Shown here piece by piece: positions 32,581 through 43,941 of a DNA stretch of 64,000 nucleotides. Position 1 is the stretch's first letter, and every line of letters starts with the position of its first letter. The position numbers and the translations under genes are program-made. Source of the DNA: Arachnopeziza araneosa (taxonomy: Eukaryota > Ascomycota > Leotiomycetes > Helotiales > Arachnopezizaceae); assembly GCA_003988855.1 (NCBI GenBank), contig QYAI01000078.1:1-64000 (forward strand). The letters run 5' to 3'. Under the pieces are notes generated by a model, which saw only the letters and a list, made by a program, of their open reading frames with translations, made no database searches and was not told where the DNA came from.

Positions 32581-33695
32581 ATGGCTAGCTCAAAGAACTT
32601 AGTATTGGCAATCGGTGGAACTGGAGCCCAAGGTGTTCCAGTAGTCAAAGGTAAGCCGAAGATCTCAATAGAAAAACTCCAGCTCATTCTCTTGTAGCAC
32701 TCGCAGCGGATGGCAAATATACAGTCCGGGTTCTCACCAGATCCGGTTCCTCCCAGGAAGCAGCAGAGCTTGCAGCCATCCCCAACGTGGAAATCTTCGA
32801 GGGCGATGCCTACAATGAGGCCACCTTGCACAAGGCTTTCGTTGGTGTGACCCATGTCTTCGCAAACACAAATGGCTTCGCCATCGGAGAGAAAGCTGAG
32901 ATATATTGGGGAATCAGATTGTTCGAGATTGCGTCCGAGTATGGCGTCAGGCATTTCCTCTACGCTGGTCTTTACTATGCCTCCAAGCTCGGGAATTTCC
33001 AAGGTAAATACCGTACCGGCCATCTTGATGGCAAAGGAAAAGTAGCTTCTTTCTTAACTGCTCAGCCAACTGCTCCCATGGCTTGGAGTGTCCTCACGAG
33101 CTGTCTGTACATTGAAGGCCTGAAAGAATTCCTTGCCCCTCGCCCTGATCCTCAAGATCCGGAGACGTTGGTATTTGCCGTCCCACTCGGAGACGGCGCT
33201 GCTCCACTTCTCTACCTCGAAGACTACGGCGCCTATGCTCGCTGGATGTTCGACAACCCTTCTCGCTCTAACGGACTCAATCTTAACACCGCTACCGAAG
33301 ACGTCAAATGGGCAGACCTGGCTGCGACCTTCACCGAAGTAACCGGCAAGAAAGCAGTCTACAAAGCCGTCACTCTTGACGAGTACTTCAAGCTCGGTAT
33401 CTTCCCCAACCCGGACGTGAAAGTCGGACATTCAGCCGCCCCTGATGACTCAACCTTGGTCACTGTCAGACAGAACTTCTCGGGCTTCTGGAACACGTGG
33501 AAAGATGGCTTGACTCATAGAGACTATAAATTGCTGGATGAGATTCTCCCTACCAGGGTGAAGAGCGTCAAGGAGTGGATGATCAAAACGGGGTACACGG
33601 GAAAGATTGAGCAGGTTTTGAAGGACCTCAAGGATGGTGTCGGAAGCCAGAAGAAGAGCAGGCTCGAGGGAAGCTTTGGGAGCAAGGATGCTTAG
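32581..33695 (+). CDS. NmrA-like NAD(P)-binding protein
   Basis: Atypical SDR of the NmrA/HSCARG type, 355 aa, from exons 32581-32650 and 32698-33695. The N-terminal VLAIGGTGAQGVPVVKALAA is the GGTGxxG dinucleotide site, followed by YTVRVLTRSGSS and VEIFEGDAYNEATLHKAFVGVTHVF, which are typical of the family. No YxxxK catalytic pair is apparent. Such proteins sense NAD(P) redox state or act as reductases in secondary metabolism. A close GC-rich codon use in exon 2 contrasts with the AT-rich flanks. Confidence 0.85.
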
Positions 33696-33824
33696 TTGGA
33701 GTAGTTGCCACTGTAGTTTGCATATTGATAGTCTTGAATCTGGATGTTCTTAGTTCGCTCTGACAAACATTACCAAACGTGAGATGTTTAGTATTTTATT
33801 AGCAGACTTTGTTAGTGACGTTCC

Positions 33825-34115
33825 CTACTTGGAGTTCACTTGAATTTTCTCTTGAGTATGCACCACGACGAAGCGCATGCAGCTGCGCTGAATCGTGACA
33901 AATTTCTGGCCAAGAACCCACGTCCGCTGTCGTCTCATGCTCTCGGTCTCCACGTCAGAAGGATATAATCTACCCCCAAGTTCTTCTACTACGAGCTGTA
34001 GGACGAAATCGTTGAGAGCGGCGCTTTCAATCAAATTCCAGATCCATTCTTGAAGAAAGGGATCACTGATTCCACACTTATCAGATGCGCTGATCAGAAA
34101 TACAGCTGGGGACAT
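33825..34115 (-). CDS. hypothetical small protein (tentative)
   Basis: Open frame of 96 aa beginning MSPAVFLISASDKC with an acceptable CACC-ATG context. It contains the helical-looking FLQEWIWNLIESAALNDFVLQLVVEELGG. No family was recognised and no intron signals were seen. It may be real or chance. Confidence 0.3.
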   Translation of the reverse strand: MSPAVFLISASDKCGISDPFLQEWIWNLIESAALNDFVLQLVVEELGGRLYPSDVETESMRRQRTWVLGQKFVTIQRSCMRFVVVHTQEKIQVNSK

Positions 34116-34652
34116 GGTGTACAGCTATTGGAAACGAATTTATTTAATTGTATAATGTAAACAACACTGTAAGCACCCCTCTCAACGGCCATGGCAATCT
34201 TTGGCATGGCCCGTTCATTGCGCTTGGTTTGTCGGCGCCTGAAGGTGGTGCGACTAGAAGACACTGAATTCGAGATATTTCTATGTTAAATATGCATGTT
34301 CTCCATGCTTTCTTTGGGAGAGAAGGGGAAGAATAACTTGTTGAGGTCGTGGAGGTGGAGTGAGTTTTCGGGGGAATGCTCGCAGCTTAATAAATGTGAA
34401 CACAATCCATCGACTTCCAATTTTGTGTGAAAGTCAATATAATCTATCGACTTCTAGTCTTGTATCAGAAGACAGACTTGTGTTTATGCTTAACGACAAT
34501 GGGATCTAACTTTGTGTTTTTCCATATGCCAGCTTAGCCAGGTGTATGATTTTGCCTCTTTTAGCACAGTACTTATATATAATTCCCTAGCTTAGCATGT
34601 CTTCATATCCTTCGGGAAGTCAAGTCATCATGCCCCTAAGACAAAAATAACT

Positions 34653-34686
<34 letters not shown>

Positions 34687-35085
34687 CCTTAAAAGACTGA
34701 AGAGTATACCAGCAAGCTCGTAGACTAAAAAGTTTTTGTCGTAGCAATTGAGGATATTAGGTTCTTTGTTGGACAATCTAGTGGATTTGCTGTAGCTTTT
34801 GTGAAGCCGAAGTTTGGTAGAATCATGTTCCGTAAAGTTCAATTGAGCCTTTGGGTCTCAGAATCCAAGCCTAAGCGCAGACAAAGGAGGTGTGGCTTTG
34901 TTTTTCCCTGGTTTCAATTGTAGTTTGAAGGTTGCAATTCGTTCTGCTTGTTTCTAGCCTTAACAGGTGGATATAGATCTGTTTACTCTTCAAATTTCTA
35001 CATAGCTTGTTCCTTGAACCCAACCACCGAGTGTTCTCCAAACCATCCACGCATACCTACTTGTTCACACCAAAATATCATCGCG
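34116..35085. other. intergenic region before the MYND gene
   Basis: No gene was seen. It contains the ATC microsatellite at 34653-34686. Confidence 0.45.
34653..34686. repeat. (ATC)n microsatellite, about 11 units
   Basis: Uninterrupted ATC/TCA trinucleotide run in non-coding sequence. Confidence 0.9.
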
Positions 35086-35808
35086 ATGTCTACTCAAGGT
35101 AGTGATCATCCTATTTCATAACTTCAATTCCGAAATTATGGGCTGAAGACTGATCTTCGTTTTCTTAGATATCAATGCGGCGGCCTCAGATCATACCAAC
35201 ACCGCTTCACCCTCGAATACTAAGGTTCCCGATACCCCTTCCAACTGCGCAGTATGCCATGTTCCCGCCTTGAAGCGTTGTGAAGCTTGCAGAGCGATCA
35301 ACTACTGCTCTAGAGAATGCCAGAAGACCGGTTGGCGATACCACAAACTCATTTGTAGCGAGTACACCAACTTTATTTCCAACAATCCACGCCAGTCGAC
35401 ACGGCAAAGAAAATCCACAGACTTGCTCTTCTCTTTCCAGAGTCTAGCAAGCAGCCCGTCTTCTTTTGGAACGATATCACCAATGAAATAATCAATATGA
35501 GCGCTATCAACTGTACACTCAAAATGCCGCAGGTTATGTGCATAACCGCCAGAATACAACATCACAACAAGTGGAAGAACGCCGGCAAAGTCCACGATGT
35601 GCATCTCTTTTGCAGGGAGGGTTATCTCTTCGATGACTCGAAGGACAACGCTTGTATCTGGGGGATTCTGAAGGAATTTTACCGCTATGAGTGGAAGGGA
35701 CCTTTCTTCTTTATGGGTGGTGGATGTGATCAAATTGACAGCGATGATGAAGGCGAGTATGAATTTGCCGAGCATCATTCGGACTTTGAGCTTGCGGATC
35801 TTCGCTAG
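35086..35808 (+). CDS. MYND-type zinc finger protein (frame break inside)
   Basis: Exon 1 is 13 nt (35086-35098, MSTQ plus one base) and exon 2 starts at 35169. The MYND finger is clear: CAVCHVPALKRCEACRAINY, continuing to CSRECQKTGWRYHKLIC (C-x2-C, C-x2-C, C-x3-C, H-x3-C). After YTNFISNNPR the reading frame must shift by one. The conserved-looking LALLFPESSKQPVFFWNDI and the rest to ELADLR (stop at 35808) lie in another frame. A 59-nt intron at 35362-35420 (GTACAC...CACAG) would join them but would remove YTNF. A 1-nt indel near 35385-35400 is the alternative. MYND domains bind proline-rich partners. The acidic C-terminus DQIDSDDEGEYEF suits a regulatory protein. Confidence 0.65.
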
Positions 35809-36637
35809 ATTGTTCATTACCTGAAGACTTGGGGCCATATACTAGCACGCACGCACGAGATGACTACCGAAGAACTATGCGCGAGTTTACCCGGTTGAAC
35901 CAGGAAACCTTGATGAGTTGTAAGGTAGGTAATGACTGACGAGTTTCCTCAGGTCCCACCTTGGGTCTGGGTTAAGTTTATTAGCACTGCGAAGGTGGAG
36001 GAACGGAGATCTTTTTTGCGAGATCTGATAGCCAAGGTCATCTCACCGCTACTCCCATTCTTAATGCAGCTCTAAGAGACAACCACGAATATCCTCAAAC
36101 TCCCCCTTTCACTTTGCTAAAATCAAAACCACAACCGACCCCATTTCAGCCTTATGCATCTTAATCCACCTCCTAATCACATCACAACTCTTCCGCGGTT
36201 CTCAAATCCCAACCATCTCTGCAGCGAGCCGCACCCCCCTCTCCAAACCCCTGAATATGCTCCATCCCGTCTCAAACCAAGACATGAAGCAGCGCCTTAA
36301 TTCCAATTATTAAGTCCAGCCAGCTAGGTCTTCGCTCTTTGCGGAGCGCCGAGGGCCGCAGAGGAGCCATCGTCGCGTGTACGTGCTCTTGATCGAAAAA
36401 GCGAGGGCGGCGGGATGGCTGACAAAGTCGTCCACCGGAGTGGTCTTCCGCAGCTGGGACCGGCTCCCACGACCGAGATGTTGGGTACGGAGTCACCATG
36501 TCACGAGAGTTGGGAGGCGAAGAGTATATAAACCTGAGATTTCCTTTCTTTCTGGACAATAATTCAGTTCGATTCTCGCATCCATAGCTTCAAATTCAAA
36601 TATTCCAGTTTGATCAAAACCCGCAGGTACATACAAG
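35809..36637. other. intergenic with TATA box of the reductase gene
   Basis: No gene was seen. TATATAA at 36525-36531 lies about 107 bp before the reductase start codon. Confidence 0.45.
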
Positions 36638-37639
36638 ATGAAAGTCCTCAGTACTACAGAAACTCGCAGCGTGGAGCTACGCAGTGTTCCCTCTCCCTCA
36701 GCACCACCCAAGGGCTTCGTAAATGTCCAAATAGCCTACGCTGCCATCAACCACGGCGACATAACCTTCCTCAAGCTCCCCGCCTCAGCAAGTCTATCCA
36801 CCGGCACCCGGCTCGAGAATGTATGGGGAGCATCAGGCTCCGGAACCGTAACAGAGATCGGAGCCGGTGTACCATCTTCATATCTCGGCCGCAAGGTGGC
36901 CATCTACACTGCTCTGAAACGCGATGCTCCCTTCCTCGGCACATGGAGCCAGATCGCCCAGGTACAGTACGAAACATGTCTCCTGCTTCCGGATCAAGTG
37001 GATGTGAAGGATTATAGCGGGTCGTTAGTCAATGTCGTGACGGCTTATGCGTTCTTGGCACAGGTGGTAGAGGAGGGTCATCGTGGGGTGATCGTAACGG
37101 CAGGTAACTCGGCCACGGCACGAGCGATGATTGTTTTTGCGAGACAGCGCGGGATCCCGATCTTGGTTGTTGTTCGCAACGAGAAGTCAAGAGAAGATGT
37201 CGTGAAGGATGGGGTAGAGCAAGAACATGTCATCAACAGCAGCGACCCAAACTTCATGCAAGATCTCGCACAGAGAGCAGCCGAGTTGAAAACGACGGCT
37301 GTGTTTGATGGTGTTGGTGGTGCTCTGATCAGCAAAATGCTTGGCGCTTTGCCGATTCAATCGAGCGTATACTTTTATGGGTTTCTGTCTGGAGCGGAGA
37401 AAGTGGAATTCCCTTCGGCCATATTCATGATGAAGGATTTGACGATGAAGAGGTTCGGTAATTTTGAGACTGTGACTGTGAAAGAGAGGCTGGGAGAAAT
37501 GCTAAAGGACCTGGAGGGCTATATTGAAGACCCGCTCTTCAGAACATCTCTGGGCAAGGATTTTGAACTCGAGGAGTTTGAGGCGGCGTTGGAATATAAG
37601 GACGGTAGCAAGAAAGCTGTATTGGTGTTCCCGAAATAG
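36638..37639 (+). CDS. medium-chain dehydrogenase/reductase, quinone-oxidoreductase-like
   Basis: Intronless 333-aa MDR enzyme. An N-terminal GroES-like domain (INHGDITFLKLP, WGASGSGTVTEIGAGVPSSYLGRKV) is followed by a Rossmann domain with VIVTAGNSATARAMIVFARQRGIPILVVVRN. The AVFDGVGG turn and YFYGFLSG are typical of zinc-free quinone/enoyl reductases. The Cys/His zinc ligands of alcohol dehydrogenases are not evident. It likely uses NADPH to reduce quinones or enones. Lack of introns and a GC-richer composition than its neighbours are mild oddities. Confidence 0.85.
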   Translation: MKVLSTTETRSVELRSVPSPSAPPKGFVNVQIAYAAINHGDITFLKLPASASLSTGTRLENVWGASGSGTVTEIGAGVPSSYLGRKVAIYTALKRDAPFLGTWSQIAQVQYETCLLLPDQVDVKDYSGSLVNVVTAYAFLAQVVEEGHRGVIVTAGNSATARAMIVFARQRGIPILVVVRNEKSREDVVKDGVEQEHVINSSDPNFMQDLAQRAAELKTTAVFDGVGGALISKMLGALPIQSSVYFYGFLSGAEKVEFPSAIFMMKDLTMKRFGNFETVTVKERLGEMLKDLEGYIEDPLFRTSLGKDFELEEFEAALEYKDGSKKAVLVFPK

Positions 37640-37852
37640 GCCATTGACTGCAAGCTAGTCTTTACTTAGTAATAATGATTCAAGAATAAACTTCTCCATT
37701 CAACCAAATTCCTACCGTGTGAATCAGTGCTGACATGAGGAGTCTCTGAATATCCCACTAGCATAGCGACTCTGCAATAGACTGGTAGTTCATTCATACA
37801 TAGCCATCAATAAACTTAACAGGTAAATTTTATCGTGATGCCGTCTCAGCTG

Positions 37853-39466
37853 CTACACGTTCCTTTCATTCCCACCCGGTTCAGGTTGCTTTGTATCCCC
37901 ATCCGATTGAGGCTTCTGCGCATACACAACCTTAATCTCGTGGTATGAATGTGTCCCTCTATCCCTCGCAGCTTTTCTTAGTTGAGCTCTACGCATTGTG
38001 ATTAGTGTTAATCGGAAAAGTGACGATGCGAACGTACAAGAAGACATGGACCTCATTCCTATTCCACTGCAAGAGTAGAAGCTATTAGCCTAGTCTATTT
38101 TGATATAAAGGTTTCAAGTGGAAATAAGAGCGGTACAAACCCCCAGAACCCTTGTCAGCGTAGCAAGCGCATAACCTTCCAACCCAACATCAAAGCTCAG
38201 CAGATTCCACTGCCCTACTTCTCTCAGTTGGGAATCGGCGGGCCAGCCGCCCAGCGGAACTTTGAACTTGCGTTCGGTAATATTTGTGAATCCGACAGCC
38301 TCGATTTGGTCTTTCATCGTGTCGAAGATTTGAAATGTTTGGCCTGTTATCTCGCCGGCTTCCTTGAATAGCTGGTTGCTTGAGTCAGTCGATGTTGGCG
38401 CAAGAAGGTTAGAAGAAAATGGGGAATGCAGCATACATCTACGAATCTTACTAGAGGATTGTCTGGGGCGAGTGTTCCGTCGTCAGAGGTGATCTATATG
38501 AGAAGTCAGTCCCATAACAAATTCGAGATGGCCAATCCTTCCTCTAACTTTTCAAAGCACAATCAAGATTCTAGTTAAACAAGAGCTTGAAATGGATGAT
38601 TGAAAGAAAGCGCCTTACATCAATTGACAATTCTAGTTGTTCAATCCATCCTCCCGGTTTTACATGTCTGTCTCAATTAACTAGGCGAACATTTCTTTTG
38701 ACAGAATCACCTACCTAAACGCCTGCGTATACAGGGCAGGCCAGTCTTCTATCGATCCAAAGAGGCTTCTGATGTGAATGTAATCAAAGAAGTCGGTAGG
38801 ATAGACCCAGGTGTCTCTTGCATCATCGATTTCAAACCTACAATTCGGAGGTCTGCCCTTCATCAGCTTTCTCCCATCCACGGCGGAGGACTGATGAGCA
38901 CTTACACCATACTCGGCTGTATGGCGGAAAGATCTGTGCCGTAAATATTTGTGTCTGGAAATTCATCGGCAAAATCGATGGCCCAGATGCCCGTTCCAGT
39001 TCCTATATCAAGGGCATATTTGATGGTCTTTTCTAGTGGCGCGAGGAAGAGTCTTCCTTCTAAGAGAAGAAGGAATTTATGGTGGCTCGCTGTGTTAGGT
39101 AAATATCCACTCGAGATGAGATCACAAACCTGATGTCGAGATTCTCATTCTGCTTCTCATCATTTGGTGCCCTGAAATGTGATCAGCCAAAGATAAAATA
39201 TGAAAAACCGTGACTGACCAGTAGGTACCCTCTTTGTAAGCATGGTAGCTTCTCCCGTTTTCGACGCGATATTTGGTTATACTGGAATCTACCGAGAAAG
39301 TATCGCTTCTGTGGTCGTTGAATGAAGCGTGAGCATACGTGGTCCTCACCCAAGGCGTCACGGTGTAGGAGGCAAAATGTGACGTACAATTCAAATTCAC
39401 TCGACCGCGAGCTTCCGCCGAGCACACGCTATAAAATCTCGTCAGCTGCATCATCACGGCCATCAT
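37853..39466 (-). CDS. SAM-dependent methyltransferase, LaeA/UMTA-like
   Basis: Class I methyltransferase of 369 aa built from nine exons that close in frame: 39219-39466, 39130-39171, 38906-39085, 38715-38852, 38619-38667, 38437-38493, 38141-38371, 38038-38066 and 37853-37988. ITKYRVENGRSYHAYKEGTYW and APNDEKQNENLD are the fungal family signature. ALDIGTGTGIWAIDFADEFP is the SAM motif I, VPPNCRFEIDDARDTW motif II, and HVKPGGWIEQLELSIDI, GQWNL..EGYALATLTRVLG and HSYHEIKVVYAQKP complete the fold. Related proteins (LaeA, UMTA) influence secondary metabolism or methylate small molecules. The true N-terminus before DHRSDTFSVDSS is uncertain. Confidence 0.85.
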
Positions 39467-40736
39467 CTGCTCTAGCTCATTCCGAAATCAGTGGGGATAG
39501 AAGTAGGTTCGTACTGGCTCAATTCTGTCGCTGGGTTCCCCTTGGCCCTCCATCTCAGGTGGTTATTGGAGTCTCAGATGTTGGTTTGTCGGAAGATGGG
39601 GAGAAGGCAGAAGAGCAGATGTGTGGTTTCTGCTCGCAGGACCCTGAGGGGTTTTCCGAGGCCGAATTAGCGGGAAGAAGCGGTGTTTAAGGGGCGACTT
39701 ATTACATGTCCTTTAGCTCCGTCCCAGCAGCGGATATACAGTGCACTGGGAACCTAGAAGCTCCAGTGACAGGTCCTTGGGTCTTCCTCCCGCGCCTGCC
39801 GCTGAGCACTAGCCAGCACACACGCGCGGAGATGGGCAGGCAGCACCTATCACACGGGATCCATGCTGTACCTCCCAGCCTACCGGGAGTGTGGCGGGCG
39901 CAGAGGCCCGTAAAGAGACATACCGAGTGAACTATGGTTGGCATCCGGGATGCTGGGATCTCGGTATTTAAACCAGTGACGCGGTGTCGGGAGCCTGTGC
40001 TCAGTGTGCTGCTGTGCTTGCATCGTCAAAACCTCCTGCAGCAGCAGAGGTCACGGCAGGAAAAGCAACACGGTGCCGGAAAATTATATCACGACGGCAC
40101 TGCGCATCTCTCACCAAGGCCCCCTTTCTGCTGTGGAAGAGGAGCCAATAACGCGGGAAACCCAATCTAGGCTATAATGTCCTATACCTTGCCGAAAAGA
40201 AAGTGCGCAAGAAAATAGTCCGCCCGGCGGAACAAAGGATTGCTGGGAAACCCACTCATCTATTCGTGACAGATTACCCTACCTATATCGTACATCTGCT
40301 AACTGCCTGCTAGTCTTCCGTGCAGGCCGGCTTACATGAAGAGGCATGCGTCCCTACCAAAGTAGTCGTTTCCCAGGTTCCGTGTGTCACATCGGCCAGC
40401 TGCTCGCCCTCGGAGGTGGGATGAGAGCGCAGCTAACTTCGGGGATGAGCGACGCCGTGAACAGCGAATCATCAATGTAGGATGAGCAACTGAACTTCTC
40501 TGACTGTTTAGATCTTGTCAGCTCGCATTCCCAAGCCACGGGCAGCCGTCTACCTTCAAGACCATTGCATGTTGAATTTGGACTCGGCTGCCATCCACCT
40601 GTCTCTCCGTTGGCACGACAATCTTCCTGCATCTTGTTAGCAAGTCATAGTAAAGACCAGTCATCCACCATTGATGGCTTGGGATCAAGTCGATTAGCAG
40701 CCTGAAACCCTCAGTTGAGGCTAGGAAGTCGAGCAC
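39467..40736. other. gene-free region
   Basis: No gene or repeat could be supported; several short open frames on both strands look random. Confidence 0.45.
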
Positions 40737-41297
40737 TCACTTCCTCCGATAATCCTTCTCCATTGCCTTCAACACCCCAACAAGCTCCCTCCGTCTCCTC
40801 ACTCCATCGAAACACTTTGTGCGCATAAGTCCAATCACATATTTCCGGTGTTTCTGCATTCTTTTTCTCAGCAGCCTATCTCCTTTCTTGTTCCCCGCTC
40901 CTTCTCCCCATTCTCCTTCATCTGGTTGCATGATGTCTTCCCAGACCGTCAACGCAATACGTACCCCCTCATCCAAGTTTTCCGCATCTTTTAGAGCGCG
41001 AGCATAGGTAGGATTCGGTATTGACTGTTCAAAGTCTAGGCGAATTCTCATGGTCTGCAGATTCATCTCATGTGCTTCATCCGACAAGCGACCAAAGTCG
41101 GCGAGGTAATACCCACGCATCGAATAGACTCTGTAGGCATGAAGACTTGCGAATGCAATGGATAGGATGATGCCCGTCGCCATAAGAGTGAACAGAATCG
41201 CAACACCGGGATCTGGTGGTGTTGGAAGGGAAGACATTTCTTCTGGCTGAGGGATTTGAAGCGAGATGGGCCTAATATGAAGTCTAGGAGATCTCAT
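40737..41297 (-). CDS. hypothetical single-pass membrane protein
   Basis: Open frame of 186 aa with one strong transmembrane helix near residues 30-52 (VAILFTLMATGIILSIAFAS) and a charged helical C-terminal domain. A GTGAGT donor overlaps the terminal YRRK-stop codons, so the true protein may continue in another exon downstream. MSSLPTPP is a possible internal start. No family was recognised. Confidence 0.55.
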   Translation of the reverse strand: MRSPRLHIRPISLQIPQPEEMSSLPTPPDPGVAILFTLMATGIILSIAFASLHAYRVYSMRGYYLADFGRLSDEAHEMNLQTMRIRLDFEQSIPNPTYARALKDAENLDEGVRIALTVWEDIMQPDEGEWGEGAGNKKGDRLLRKRMQKHRKYVIGLMRTKCFDGVRRRRELVGVLKAMEKDYRRK

Positions 41298-42157
41298 AAC
41301 CGGCCGTTGAACATGAGAGTTATGGTGTGAGGTTTAAGAAGAAGGATGTGTCGTGAGATGAGAGTTCAATAATGGCTGGCATTGGCACCCGTCGAGGAAT
41401 GCTGGTGCTGCCATTGTAACCAACCACAACGCTTGGAACGCGTCTGCTTCTTCCCAAACCAGTATCTGATCATCAGCCGCGTCGTTGAATATGTTGCTGT
41501 TTTAGAAATACGCTGATCGGATTTGACCAAAGGAGCTTTCTGGAAATTGTCCCGATGAGGTGGCAGAAATGGTAGTTCCGTCCAAAGCATTTTCAAGTAA
41601 CGTAAGATCAAGTTTAAATAAATGACATGAAGTTTCTAGAGCTCTTGCAAACCTGAGAGAAGCAAAACCGAAATTCCGTACGGTGTACGAGAGGTTTTGT
41701 GATGTTCCATGTCCTTCCCAAAAGGAAACTATCACTAGCCCCACCATCATCTCTCACTCTACCTCCCTCGAGCATACTACGTGAAGAATCCTGCCATTCT
41801 GAAAGTGATTTTATTGAAAAATATTTCCACTACTTTAAATGCGTACAAGCAAACAACTCGGTGTCCACACTCTTCTTCGCAGTATAAAAGCAAGACCCAG
41901 CAATTTTACTAAAACTAGGATGAAGATTTATGCCTCTATCTAGGGTTGTATTAAAAAGACAAAAGTGATTCGCAAACTTGATATCGAGAATTCATGATCG
42001 GCGTACTTAAAGCATGAGAAACCCACAAAAGGTAGTTCTTGGCAGACACTTTTCAGGGAATCATTACGGTCTGTATTTTGCGATTATATACACCTGAACA
42101 CCTATGCTATGCAATTCTTCCTTATGATTTTCCCAAAAGCCAGACATAAAAGTATCA
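41298..42157. other. intergenic region
   Basis: No gene could be supported. Confidence 0.4.
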
Positions 42158-43583
42158 TTAAAATCTGTTCATAGTTAGCTGCTACTCAATGGTAACTCAA
42201 CTAGCATAAACATACCTGATCTCATAACTTCCGGCTCGAGTCATGTACCGCACCCACTTCACGCTACTATAATTGCCTTTCTCAAATACTTTCAAATATC
42301 TAACCAACAGTCCACTACTCGTAAACATCAATAGACTGAAATTCAAACTCAATGGTGGCCGGCTCCATGCTTTTTGGTTTGTCATGCTGGTCAACGTTGC
42401 TTCGGCGCTCAATACAAACTCATTCTGGCCGGTAAATCTAGGGATTTTCCACACGATGTTGTTCTCACTGGGCTCGTACTTGGCTTTGCCTTGTGTACAG
42501 CGTTCGGTAATCCTGGCTGTGTTCAGAGGTGTAGGAACACGCACAACAACGTTGGTTGCGAAAAGTTTGGAACCATAGTTAGCACGAATGGCGATTGAGT
42601 ATTCAACCTTTGTCTTTCCAACTTCGTTGACAATGGCATGGACTTTGAATGGCAAGTTGACATTCTCTGTAGCACGATATCGCATCAACTCGAACTCTCC
42701 ATCTGGAGGAATGAACGATATGATCCTGTCTGTATCAAATTTACCCAACTTCACACATTGATGGAACTGGCAGTCTTCAAGTGTGACAGAACCTGCAGCG
42801 GCTTTCGTGGCTTTAGTACCAAGGCGATTGCCAGAAGGGAGAGTGGAAAGGCTGTCGCCATCCAGTAAGAGGCGATCATTCAGCCCAAATTTACATTCAG
42901 GTGTGCCGGACAGATATGCGCGCATTACAATCTGTCCGTTGACATCTGCGCGAAGTACAGTGCCTGTGGCTGACATGAGAAGATTCACATCTTCGATGAC
43001 ATCCACAAATGCTTCGTTCTTGCGGTACTTGACATCTGCTTTACGCCATGAGAGAGCTCCCGTTGCTTGCATAGTAATCTTTGCTGAGTCCTCCATTGTA
43101 CGCTCTGATTTGACGCCTTCTGTTGTAATGTACATCTTTAGAGTGTCGGTTTCAGTATTCTGGGGGTACCCAAAGTCGAGAATCTCTGCAGGATATTAGC
43201 AGCCGCCGGCAGGCAAAGCATTCAAATTGCCTGCGATAGTACTGACCATCCAAAAGCTCGTAGACAAGCACAAAGTTATTCTTCACAGCTTCTTCATCAA
43301 ACTTTCCAAAGTACCCTTTCCCGAGCGCAACCAGCCTGTACAAAAACTCGAACACCAATGCCGCATTGGCATTGCTCTTCGTGATCGCAACCAGATAGAT
43401 ATTTTCGTGCTTGACATGACTGAAAGTCGTGCTTCCCAAGGTAAGGACAGGAGATCGGACTTGAGCATTGGAGATGACTTGAATCCGGAACACATCCGCG
43501 AGGCGCGGTCTGCAGTCATTTCTAAAGGCGCGGAATATGAGGTTTTCGCCTTTCTGATTGAAGATCAATATGCCAGACAACAT
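42158..43583 (-). CDS. AP-2 complex medium (mu) subunit
   Basis: Clathrin adaptor medium chain for endocytosis at the plasma membrane, 437 aa. Exons 43247-43583, 42216-43185 and a 7-nt last exon 42158-42164. The longin-like N-terminus MLSGILIFNQKGENLIFRAF and ALVFEFLYRLVALGKGYFG lead to the ELLDEILDFGYPQNTETDTL linker created by splicing. The C-terminal mu-homology domain contains FVDVIEDVNLLMSATG, GTPECKFGLNDRLLL, FIPPDGEFELMRYR and ends WVRYMTRAGSYEIRF. The final Arg and Phe codons come from the tiny last exon, which recreates the conserved YEIRF end. Very secure. Confidence 0.95.
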
Positions 43584-43941
43584 TTTGTCGGCGAGGGGTA
43601 GAGGTTAGAGTCTAGGGAGAGCGTTCGAATATCGAGTTGATGTGGGGGAGCTTTGAAATGTCAACGGCATCTACCGAGAACTCGACAGCTCAGGGGTAGG
43701 ACAAGTATTGATGGAGCCAAATTGCCGGAAATATTCAGCTATTGATCAAAATGATTATGTATTTAAGGCCTCGCAACAGAGATGTTAGATTCTGATCCGC
43801 AAATGAATTCAGCGCTCTCGTAGCGTCACAATGCATTCCTAGGGGTAACTGCTATCTGTACAAAAATGGTATTGACCCATGAAATCATATGCATTAACGC
43901 TCCATGTGCCACGAACCCACCATCTATAACACAAAAGGAAT
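43584..43941. other. intergenic region
   Basis: Promoter side of the AP-2 mu gene and 3' flank of the succinyl-CoA ligase gene. No gene was seen. Confidence 0.5.

Noticed and set aside
42374..43601. Plus-strand frames opposite the adaptor gene
   Set aside because: Shadows of AP-2 mu exons; no splice logic or family match.
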